DNA of 64,000 bases, taken from assembly GCA_022818135.1 (NCBI GenBank), contig JAFMSR010000016.1, positions 8,685,430 through 8,749,429 on the forward strand, in the 5' to 3' direction. Source of the stretch: Saxidomus purpurata (lineage: Eukaryota; Mollusca; Bivalvia; Venerida; Veneridae). A program made the translations under genes and the position numbers. The notes under the pieces are model-generated. The model saw only the letters and a program-made list of their open reading frames with translations, did not search any database and was not told the DNA's origin. This document shows positions 54,914 through 64,000 of this stretch, in pieces. Within the stretch, counting starts at the first letter, position 1, and the number at the start of each line of letters is the position of its first letter.

Positions 54914-55979
54914 ACTTTGATTGTGCATTCAGGCGTGCTGCACGATATTTTACCATTCAACTGACTGTTTAGTGTACGAGTAATGTATAGCACAGGATGT
55001 TGATATTTTGTTACAAAATAAAAATGACCAACGTATCTTGCGGAAAAAATCACCCCTCTATTATATAAACACCAGGAATGCAATGCCTTCCGTACCCCAC
55101 CTACTTCTCCGATACAAGAACATTTTTTGTAACAAACTGACAACTGCATGGTTTTCTGGTCTAGACAGTTAAAGTGTTTAAGATTATCACAGAATCTGTC
55201 CTTACCTTTAATTCATCGTAGTTAATACTATTGAAATATCATTTCTTCTGCGACATTTATCGACACGTCGCAGCCATGACGTGACGTAGCAGCTTCGTCG
55301 TTCCGTTTACGATGTAAATCAAAATAACAAACATTATTCTTAGAACAGTTTTACAGCCTATTTAGAATTAGTGAGAATACAGGAACTTTACAGTGTCAAA
55401 ACTATAGAGAAATAGCATCACCCTATTCTCTTTTGTTTGTGACCTGTCTTGTATATTTTAGTACAGGGGTTCCGTCCTTACTGAAGCAGGGTTAGAATTT
55501 AATAGGTGTTTAATTGCATCATCGAAAAAATCGGGTGCATTTGACGAGAAAACAAAAATTGTCCTAGTAAAATTATTAAAAAATATTTGGAAAGTGTGGT
55601 TAAGAATGATACAAGATACATGTAATCCACTCTTAAAAGATAAATTTGCTACATAAAATGTACACGTATATACACTTTAGTAACATCATGGGCTCTACAT
55701 GTTGACGTTTTCTACACAGTGTAGGTTTTTTTGAGACGATGAAATATTCCCTAGTATGATCATAATTATCATCGCTGACTGTCGTAACCAAAATGTTCAT
55801 TCACCTCACACACTACTATGTTAAAAGCATACGGTGGATGCAATTCTTTAAGAGTGATTTCCAGAATAAAATATGACCTTGCAAAAAACTTGAACTACTT
55901 TTAAATGATTTTGTTTATTTTTGGCTACTATGTGTATATTAAGTGTTTGATTTTAAACAGTCATTATATCATCTATGTA
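54914..55979. other. intergenic spacer
   Basis: No gene recognised. Confidence 0.3.
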
Positions 55980-56095
55980 TAAGTTAGAGTTTATTAAGTC
56001 AAATTTTAACAATTAAGAAACCCAAAGGGAGCGAGCGGTAGCGAGCGACCGAGGTTTCTTAATTGTTAAAATTTGACTTAATAAACTCTAACTTA
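55980..56095. repeat. perfect 43-bp inverted repeat with GC-rich loop
   Basis: 55980-56022 and 56053-56095 are exact reverse complements over 43 bases (outer end TAAGTTAGAG, inner end TTAAGAAACC). The 30-base loop is made of GAGCGAGCGGTAGCGAGCGA, unlike the AT-rich arms. Confidence 0.95.
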
Positions 56096-56148
56096 CTTAG
56101 TGTTTAACCTCATTTGACCTTTTGCATAGCCACCGACATGTATTTTGG

Positions 56149-56176
56149 CACGGACCTATGTGTATATAAGTCCGTG
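56149..56176. repeat. short hairpin, relative of 35.32 kb
   Basis: CACGGACCTA and TAAGTCCGTG, one mismatch, eight-base loop TGTGTATA. Confidence 0.65.
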
Positions 56177-56269
56177 ATTGTTGGCGGAGTTGAAGTGTTT
56201 TCTATTTAGAGCGAACTCTTAATGACATGACCCAGTATTCAGAAGTAGTTTTAATAAAAAAAAAGCTTC

Positions 56270-56975
56270 GAAAATATGACCGATTTGACTGCCGACCAGT
56301 GGGGTTAAAGACTATTGCCGATTTTTACTTGCACCGTCTTAAATTTATAGCACGAGCAAACCAGTTATAACATGACATCAGTAATTTCATAAAGTATCGA
56401 CTTATGACCGCGACAAGGCCAACTGATCCAAAACCACTTAAAAGTCTTAATAAGGCCTAAAAAAACGCCAATTACAGGCCGACCAGGTTAAGATAGATTT
56501 TACCGAATTTATGTCTAAAAATTTACCATGCAAAAAAGTGCTCAGGGCCGGGCACAAGATTTTGATATATGGAACATGAGCCAAACATATTTCACCCCGC
56601 CTCAATGGGGATCAGTAAACTTAAATCTACCTTAAAAAAAACGAAAATAGGCCGATTACGGCCAACCGGTTGACTTTTCCCGATTTGTTCTTGCACCGTC
56701 TTAAAGTGCTAGCCGAGCTCGACATTTTGATATATGACATGACCCACTTCTATGAAAGGTGTGAAAAAGCCTAAAATATGCCGATTACTGCCGACCGGTT
56801 GACTTTTCCCGATTTTTTCTTGCACCATCTTAAAGTGCTAGCCGAGCCCGACATTATGATATATGACATGACCCACATCTATGAAAGGTATGAAAAAACG
56901 CAAAAACGCTGATTACGGCCGACTGGTTGACTTTTCCCGATTTTTTCTTGCACCATCTTATAGTGCTCGTAAAAA
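56270..56975. repeat. tandem array, 129-bp period
   Basis: GCCGATTAC or variants at 56651, 56780 and 56909 (exact 129 spacing), followed by GGTTGACTTTTCCCGATTT, CTTGCACC and AAGTGCTAGCCGAGC. Two more diverged units precede it (about 56290 and 56467). Confidence 0.88.
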
Positions 56976-58313
56976 ACGGAAAAAACTACGCCGATGATGA
57001 TAGTGTATTGAGTTACCAACTACTAGCTGATATATAGTTTGGAATAACGAATTACCAACTACCAACTACCTCCTAAATTGACGCTCATTATTTATAGTGT
57101 TATGCCTGTTGACAAGGTTTCACCCTCGTGACAAGGTATATGGTTGATGAAACCTACTTTTGAAGTGCCGATTTAAATGCTTGTATTTAAAGTAAACTAA
57201 TATTAACTATGAAAAGTCTTCTGCTATATTATGTTTTCTGATTTAATGTACATATATTTACAGAAGATGTTATAAAGATTTTTTATTACAACAATTAAAT
57301 GTTGCACTAGGGAATTTCTCTTAAAACGCTTACATTTATATTTTGTATTACTCCCCTTTATTTCTGAATTGAATAACCAGAAAGCTGAAACATTCAATAT
57401 ACTGTATACCAGTGTACTTTGTGTTGTTAATTCTTTTTTTGAAAACCATTGCATCTTGTTATCCTTTTTGTTTTACTGTATTATGTAATTTGTCGCCGTA
57501 CGTCATGTTCCGTTACGCGCTATGTTTAGCGGACATCACTTTACTTGGTTGTTAAAATATTAAATATAATTTACGGCACCTGAAGAAGACGTACAAAAGT
57601 CGAAACATGTTGTGCAAATTAGCGTTGTGGTTAATTTTCATTTCTTAGTCGGTGAGTGTTAATGTAAAGAAAGATGATTATCTAGGATGATTATCTAGAA
57701 CTTTATCTTTCCTCGTTGACAGAACAAGCTCAAGTTGATTTTACAGGATGCGCTCGATTTATCAGGAAGATACTTAGACTGGTTTTCATAAAATTGGAAT
57801 TGGTTCCTATGTTCCTTGTACTGTACATACAAAAGCTGTGAAATGGGTAACCAGACGAAAAGCACGTTTACTGCCTTATGTAGACTTTCAGGAGGAAATT
57901 TACTGACAGCAAATAAGATGAGGTGTTGTCATGCATATGATTTTGAAGATAAATATCTTCTGCATCGAAAGATACCACTAACATGTGATATTATTGCGAA
58001 ACAAATTAAATACAAGTTGATAACCGCGACATAGTCATGATTTTCACGATTTATAATTATCTTGTTTATTATATGGCTGTTATACGAAAAATTTGAAATT
58101 TTACATCCTGCTTTGATAACTTTATTTTTGATTACTGTATGACCGTATATGTACTTGAGTGATAAAATTATGCCTGCCAATTGGGTTGGGACTCCATACT
58201 CCAAGTGTCTGTAGGTACTTTTGGTTAAGCGGAAATGTTTTACTTAATACGCTTTCCTATTGAACGCAGGTCTTAAAGGGACTTAAACGTACCACCTTAT
58301 GTTTTAGCTTCAG
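56976..58313. other. spacer before the second receptor tail
   Basis: The open frame at 57790-58034 is Cys-rich (SCEMGNQTK, MRCCHAYDF) and ends near possible donors, but has no acceptable acceptor in frame. It may be a decayed Ig exon of the receptor whose tail starts at 58314; I cannot establish this. Confidence 0.3.
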
Positions 58314-58419
58314 ATATATCCGGATCCCTGGACACTGCGATTATTGCTATTGTGATATGTGCCTCCCTGTCAGTACTGATGTTTATAGTTTTCATCACAG
58401 CCATACTGTTGAAATTCAG
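58314..58419 (+). CDS. second receptor: transmembrane exon with AT donor
   Basis: Acceptor TAGCTTCAG, phase 1. Encodes ISGSLDTAIIAIVICASLSV and on to ILLKF, a transmembrane helix. The exon should end AAATTCAG|ATAAGT: the +1 base is A, where GTAAGT is expected. Without splicing there, the frame meets TAA at 58421-58423, leaving two or three residues inside the cell. With splicing to 58657 the phase (2) is right. Compare exons G-I of the large receptor. Confidence 0.6.
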
Positions 58420-58656
58420 ATAAGTTCCCACGTTGGCAAGGGGACGGGAACGTTTACTGTGGGACACCTTTCTTCTGTCTTGTCAGTTATATCAATTGCC
58501 CCATATTTCGACTGAGGTTAGAGCTCAAGTAATTATTTTCAGTGAAGGTCTTTGGTGAATTTTACAGCAACTATGATAAGTAGGGTTCGTATGTATTTAT
58601 ACTGTGTTGTCACAAAGCTAGATTCACACACAAACTGTTACCTATTTTCATTACAG

Positions 58657-58774
58657 ATATGGAAACCGTAAAGCTGAACAACAACGTGCGAACTCTGTAG
58701 CAAACAGAACTTACACATTAGAAAGATTTCCACACCGGCATGACTCTGACGATGAGGTATACACTCATATCTGA
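58657..58774 (+). CDS. second receptor: cytoplasmic tail exon
   Basis: Acceptor TTTCATTACAG, phase 2. Encodes YGNRKAEQQRANSVANRTYT, LERFPHRHDSDDEVYTHI and a TGA stop at 58772-58774. EVYTHI is an ITIM-like tyrosine motif with Val at -1, not -2. The R|Y-(G/N)-N/D start parallels exon I of the large receptor (R|YND), which suggests a paralogue. Confidence 0.55.
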
Positions 58775-59385
58775 CATGGAAGTTGAACATGCCTTATAAA
58801 GTGTAGATGTACTCATTTACTTATGTACTCATTTAGTTATTGTCCTTTAATAATAAACTTGAAATTCGCCAAATATCTTTGAAGATGTCAAAACAGGAAA
58901 GAGCTAAGAGGTTTGGTTTTAATGATTACATATCAAAGTTAAGTTCATCATCAAAGTAATTTACACACACACCCATAATGTCATTTGTCATAAATACAAA
59001 TAATTGAACATAGCTTCCGTTTGCAGCAATCATCATGTATATTAGACCTCCTCTCCCTTGCTATTTATTCATGACAGTGGTATTAAATCATCTTCCAACA
59101 TAACAAGTTATTGCTTCCATATATTATTCTTGAAACGATGTTAATGATAGAACAGTGTCTATTGAAATGTTGATTGGTAGAATATTTTTCTTTTGTGTTT
59201 TAAGAACTATTAGCCGGAAACTTTATGTATCGGGTCAATTGATGTGTACGACTTTTCTAAAGATGATAGGTTTAATTTTGACCGGATTACTTGCTTTACT
59301 TAGTCTTACACCAGAAGGATACTGGGAGCAGTTTTTATAGTCCGGGCCGACACTTGGATTCTTGACTCATGACAGGTGCAGGTTA
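58775..59385. other. spacer
   Basis: No gene recognised; possible 3' UTR of the second receptor, with AATAAA at about 58851. Confidence 0.3.
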
Positions 59386-59386
59386 T

Positions 59387-59602
59387 GTTACCTCAAATGT
59401 AGAAACTTTCGACAAATGTGAAACTTTTACTCTAACCCTAAGTCAAACGTGGAATAAGTTTATCCCATATGTTAAAACTTTCGACAAAACGTGAAAAATA
59501 GTTTCTACATATAGGATACAATTATTTCACATTTGACTTAGGGATAGAGTTAGAGTTTCACATATGTCGGAAATTTCTACAGTTAGGGTAACGTTATTTC
59601 AC
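59387..59602. repeat. inverted repeat, about 75-bp arms
   Basis: 59387-59462 (GTAGAAACTTTCGACAAATG, CTAACCCTAAGTCAAA) mirrors 59520-59600 (TTTGACTTAGGGATAG, CACATATGTCGGAAATTTC). Imperfect, fold-back type. Confidence 0.75.
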
Positions 59603-59811
59603 ATTTGTGACTATTTACATATTTGGGGGTCCTACATGGTTTATCGGGAGTAGAGCTGTGCAGGCTTTGTAAAAGCCAGTTTTCACGATCGAAGAAGTTT
59701 TGACAAATGTTTCTTCGATAAAGGTTTATCCGGTCATAAAGTCAGCAATATTTTTATGCTTGTTTATTTCTTTAGTTACCAACTTAAATCTATGCATTAT
59801 CCGACATACCA

Positions 59812-61594
59812 ATGAACAATTCTATAAATCAGCTTGAAATTACCCCAGTGTCCTGGGTTACAATATATAAATCGGTCATTGTACCAAAAGGACTGTACGG
59901 GTGTGAGATATGGAATAACGTGTCCCCATCAAGCCGTCTTCAATTAGAACGAAGTCATCGGTTTTGTGTGAAACTTGTCCAAAATCTGCCTACTTATGCA
60001 AATGTTGACTTTGCTCTTATTAGTCTTGGTGTACCTCCGATTGAAACAGAAATCGACTATAGAAAATTGCAGTTTTAAGGATGAGTAGGAAGTTGGCAGT
60101 AGCAGTAGCTGGCAGTAGCAGTAGCAAAAACGTGAAGTTGGCAGTAGCAGTAGTTGGCAGTAGCAGTAGCAAAATCGTGAAGTTGGCAGTAGCAGAAGCT
60201 GGGCAGTAGCAGTAGCAAAAACGTAAAGTTGGCAGTAGCAGTAGCTGGCAGTAGCAGTAGCAAAATCGTGAATTTTGGGGGGGGTCAAGGTCATTGTTAC
60301 TAATAACAGATTTTTTGACCTTGACCCCCAATTTTTTTTTACTTAAACAATTTAAAACTCAAAAAAAAATTAAAAAAAAATATCTATTTTTTTAGTAACA
60401 ATGACCTTGACCCCAAATTTTTTTTTGGCTGAAACAATTCAAAAATCAAAAGAAAAAAAAATTGAAAAAAATCTCTTTTTAGTAACAGTGACCTTGACCT
60501 TGTCCGCGAATTTTTTTTTTTTGCTAAAACATTCAAAACTCCCAAAAAAAAATTAAAATTTTTTTTTTAGTAACAATGACCTTGATTCCGCCCCCCCCCG
60601 CGAGACCTTTCGAAAAAAATGTTCCTAGGCCCAAGCGTTCTTGAGTTATCATTTGCTACTGCTACTGCCAGCTACTGCTACTGCCAATTCACGTTTTTGC
60701 TACTGCTACTGCCAACTTCACGTTTTTTCTACTGCTACTGCCAGCTACTGCTACTGCCAACTTCACGTTTTTGCTACTGCTACTGCTATGTACTGCTACT
60801 GCCAACTTCACGATTTTGCTACTGCTACTGCCAGCTACTGCTACTGCCAACTTCACGTTTTTGCTACTGCTACTGCCAGCTACTGCTACTGCCAACTTCA
60901 CGATTTTGCTACTGCTACTGCCACCTACTGCTACTACCAACTTCACGTACATGTTTTAGGTCAGTTGTGTCGCTTACCGTCCAAGTATCTTTCCAAGCAA
61001 ATCTTCGCAAAAAGACTTGTTCATTTCTATAATAACGAAAGGCAGGTACTCGGTTTCATCCATGATATGCATAGGATCCTTAATAAATATTACCTTAGTT
61101 ATCACATCTACAATAACTTAATTACAGCCTTCTTTCCACCAAAAACACATTGGAAAAATATTCTAAGGAAAAATATATACGATCGAGAATTTAGGGAACG
61201 TATTGAACGGATATTAAGCAGTAATCCACTACTACGTACAGAAGACCTGTTTAGCGTTAACAAGCCCTGTAGCTTGTGGTTATTTCTCAGACGTTATCCG
61301 AACTTAAAATATAAAGGCTGCTTTGCGGTAGGTGCATTAAATCGACTTGTATCTTTCTTCAAAATAGAACACTGTGCTACTTGCAGTCAACTAACGGATA
61401 ACATAACAGAACATGCAATATTTTTTTGCCAAAACAATGAGTATTTAAAACAGTTGCTCTGGTCGAGTATCTTTGATTTAGTCGAACAAGATCTCTATAT
61501 CTCTCTAATAGAGAAAGGCCCTAATCCCAAATATTTCAAATGCTCATCGGGTTTTCGTCTGATAGTCTGTGTCCGGATATACAGGACAAACTAA
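59812..61594 (+). pseudogene. LINE ORF2 C-terminal part, split by a hairpin insertion
   Basis: 59812-60075 encodes VIVPKGLYGCEIWNNVSPSS, ERSHRFCVKLVQ and IDYRKLQF. After an 880-base interruption the protein continues from about 60958 with GQLCRLPSKYLSKQIF and runs to 61594, including a Cys/His cluster CATCSQLTDNITEHAIFFC. This is the region after the reverse transcriptase in several non-LTR clades. The upstream RT core is absent (5' truncation). The 3' end with ATCT repeats lies at about 62010-62050. Confidence 0.75.
60076..60955. mobile_element. hairpin satellite insertion in the LINE
   Basis: The left arm 60087-60270 holds four units of 45 bp (GAAGTTGGCAGTAGCAGTAG ... GCAAAAACGT). The right arm 60652-60950 holds about six in inverted orientation. 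The middle (60270-60650) is A/T-tract DNA with repeated TGACCTTGA. The target TTTTA(G)G is present at both borders, consistent with a target duplication of about 5-7 bp. Open frames of Ala-Thr-Ala or Leu-rich type here are satellite translation, not genes. Confidence 0.85.
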
Positions 61595-62450
61595 AAATTA
61601 TATGCAGTAATGCACAGTATAAAATGCTACGCCATTAGTACAATGTAGCCAGTGGCTGGTAAGCATATCTGTTTGTTCAACTTGGTAAACAGTGTTCCCG
61701 TAACAAGTTCTCAAAAGTTCCTTATATTTCGTTTCGTTAAGGTGCTTTTATATGGACGACACAGTGTTCGCTATTTTACCATTACAAAAGCTTAATCTGT
61801 AACATTTTGCTATCATGCTTTTGTAAACGTACATGTAACATTTCCTTAACATATGCGTTTGCAATTGTTGTGTGCCCTATTTTTATGTGAATTTAACTGT
61901 ATAATATGTATATTTATGTATAATTGTGCGTGTATATTGTAATGTAATTCCGTTTCTATGTTTGTAACTTATTGCTGTTCTATTGTATGTTGATAGCTCT
62001 CCTAAATGGAGGTAAATAAAGAATCTATCTACATGTATCTATCTATATTTTAGAAGTCATTTGTAAGAACAAAAGACAAAAAATACGAGCTGCCATCATC
62101 ATATACTTAGCTGTTAGTTTGGTATAAAGCTCTTACGGAAGCGTATGATGGTCGATTACGGAAGCGTATAATGGTCGCCAGTTGCTAGATATTTATGTAG
62201 ATTTGATGCGAAAATATCGCATCCATGTTTAAAATCTTACGGGAAAAATGCAAGATAGTCATAGAAATAATGACATTATAATTGTAGCATTCGTTTCTTA
62301 AGAATCAGCGAGTAAAATCATTTTGAACGGTGTAGTTTTTGCATGAAAGATTTACCTTGCTTGTGTAAGATAATTTATCATTAAATTAGTTAATATTTAG
62401 CTCCAACATCGGTGAAACTAGAGTAGATGACTTATGAAAATGTTCTCTTT
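61595..62450. other. LINE 3' UTR and spacer
   Basis: The LINE tail ends in AATAAAGAATCTATCTACAT and further ATCT units near 62050. TTACGGAAGCGTAT occurs twice at 62132-62170 and again, inverted, in the loop of the 63.6-kb hairpin. Confidence 0.45.
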
Positions 62451-63240
62451 TGAGCTCACCCTAGGCTGCCTGCCTGTCTGTCTGTTCACACTTACCGTCT
62501 GAACATTCTATGAGTACAATCGTCATGAAAATTGGTCAGAATATTTTTCTTGGTGATCTCTCCACCAAAAATTGAAACCAGGTTACGCGGGGTCAAATCC
62601 TAGACAATGTCAAATAATAACAAAATTATTCCAAACATTGTAGAATCCACATTATGTACCTAATCATCCGTAAAATGGTTAGAATGTTTGTCTTGATGAA
62701 ATATAGGCCGTGACAAGATAGAAACTGTATTACGTGTGATCAAAACCTAGGATACCAGGTAAAATAATAGAAAAAACCTTTGATCACTCCAGAAACAAAA
62801 TTTGCACCAATCATCCTGGAAATGTCTTGATAAATGCTAAGTCAAGTTTGAAATTTGGTCACATCATAAAGTCTAGATCACAAAGTGAACTCATAGAACA
62901 TCAACATTCTAGAGTTCACATTTTTACCCAATTCATCTTGAAAATTAATCAGAATCTTTGTTTTGATGAACTCTAGTTTAGTTTGAACCGGGTTTCGTGG
63001 GGTCAAAAAGTAGGACTTCGGCTCAAATCATTAAAAAAACCTACGAACTCTAGAAGCTACATTTGACACATCTTGAACGAAAATTTGTCTTGATTAGCTT
63101 TAGTCAAGACCGAAACTGCGTAACATCTGGTCAAAAGTAAGGTCACTAGGTACATTGATTTTTGACCTATCTTTGGAATATGTTTACCGTTTCGCGAAGA
63201 GATTTTAAAAATTGTCATCATGACTCATGACTTTAGACCT
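62450..63240. repeat. degenerate tandem array, about 125-150 bp period
   Basis: Units marked by CATC.TGAAAAT..(T/G)TCAGAAT and GAAAC..GGTTACG.GGGGTCAAA at about 62520, 62668, 62812, 62935 and 63069. Diverged; no gene. Confidence 0.75.
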
Positions 63241-63249
63241 ACTTTTTGT

Positions 63250-63988
63250 CTTTGGGGCTGGATAGCGATATAGGACCATCTTTGCCCTCTTGTTATTCAT
63301 TATAGCCGAGGACTGTAGAGTAAATGATGGTGTTCGGTTTCAGCTTTGCGCGAGAAATATACGTCAGAAGAGAACATAATTTGCCAAACAATATGTGTCG
63401 GATTCAGACAAAAGTTTCTTAAGTAATATTTTTAGCAAGATATGATATTGTGATTGCTTTTTGACGTCTAACGTGTTACGAAAACAAACCGCTCTGTTTT
63501 TAAACAATTGTTTTATCTTTTCACGACATAACGCACAATTGCAAAATATTATCAAGCAAAGTCAACATATTGCCACACACATGTCTAGTTGACATAAACA
63601 GTATCTGTCGATCATACGCTTCCGTAGTCGATAGTTACTGTTTATGTCAACTAGACATGTGTGTGGCAATATGTTGACTTTGCTTGATAATATTTTGCAA
63701 TTGTGCGTTATGCCATGAAAAAATAAGATAATTGTTTAAAAACAGAGCGATTTGTTTTTGTAACACGTTAGACGTCAAAAAGCAATCACAATATTATATC
63801 TTGCTAAAACTTTTACTAAAGAAACCTTTTCCCGAATCCGACACATAATTTTTGGCAAATAAAATTCTTATCTGGCGTATATTTCTCGCGCAAATGTGAA
63901 ACCGAACATCATCATTTACTATGCAGCCCTCGGCTATAATCAATTACAAGAGGGCCAAGATGGTCATATATCGCTATGCTGCCCAAAG
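63250..63988. repeat. long inverted repeat, arms about 354 bp
   Basis: 63250-63603 and 63636-63988 are inverted copies with scattered mismatches. The inner ends TTGACATAAACAGTA / TACTGTTTATGTCAA are exact. The loop is 32 bases. The outer ends carry the CAAGAGGGCC module also found at 28.2 kb. Confidence 0.92.
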
Positions 63989-64000
63989 AAAAAAAAATAG

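Noticed and set aside
57816..58034. Ig exon of the second receptor
   Set aside because: Cysteine-rich and in the right place, but no acceptor in frame and no clear Cys-Trp-Cys core; kept only as a possibility in the spacer entry.
59398..59600. Telomere-like CTAACCCTAA strings
   Set aside because: Only single short matches, in inverted-repeat arms; no array.
60020..61000. Leu/Ala-Thr-Ala-rich reading frames on both strands
   Set aside because: They are translations of the 45-bp satellite in every frame; the part fused to LINE protein sequence is an accident of the insertion.

Overview
The window looks like nuclear DNA from a bivalve mollusc. The base composition is AT-rich, the genes are split by introns with GT-AG borders, and the spacers are packed with retroposons, TTAA-flanked MITEs, tRNA-derived SINEs and degenerate tandem repeats of 130-170 bp of the kind common in bivalve genomes. 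The host gene families (Mab-21/cGAS-like proteins, Mdm2, a many-domain Ig receptor) fit this. I cannot fix the species.

Layout. 1-3572 (+): two Mab-21-like coding blocks, the first cut by the window edge. 4.5-5.5 kb: short-unit satellite. 7.8 kb: a stray inverted fragment of the Mdm2 last exon. 9.2-19.8 kb (-): an Mdm2 gene whose eight coding exons could be joined by hand in one continuous frame (618 codons from the ATG at 19751). It has the SWIB/p53-binding domain, a basic nuclear signal, acidic segments, a RanBP2 zinc finger and a C-terminal RING. A near-consensus p53 response element lies 6.3 kb upstream of the start codon. 22.8-23.6 kb (-): remnant of a tyrosine-recombinase transposon. 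28.2-29.1 kb: tandem array. 30.4-35.2 kb (-): an almost complete CR1-like LINE (ORF1 with SGNH domain and zinc knuckle; ORF2 with endonuclease and reverse transcriptase, broken by one stop).

35.5-48.9 kb (+): a cell-surface receptor gene. Six Ig-like domains, each on its own phase 1-1 exon, are followed by a transmembrane exon and a cytoplasmic tail with ITIM-like (LVYADL) and ITSM-like (TEYESI) tyrosine motifs. The signal-peptide exon was not found. Its introns hold an array of the palindrome AGAGATATCTCT, TTAA MITEs, and a 3.07-kb terminal-inverted-repeat element that itself contains a SINE and a MITE. 58.3-58.8 kb (+): transmembrane and tail exons of a second, related receptor whose splice donor reads AT instead of GT. 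59.8-62.0 kb (+): the 3' part of another LINE, split by an 880-bp hairpin element made of inverted 45-bp satellite. 63.25-63.99 kb: an inverted repeat with about 354-bp arms.

The most notable items are the ITIM/ITSM-bearing Ig receptor with its damaged neighbour, the Mdm2 gene with a possible p53 element, the palindrome array, and the hairpin satellite insertion that carries a cluster of TGACCTTGA (nuclear-receptor half-site) motifs. All exon borders are hand-called from splice consensus and phase, without transcript data.
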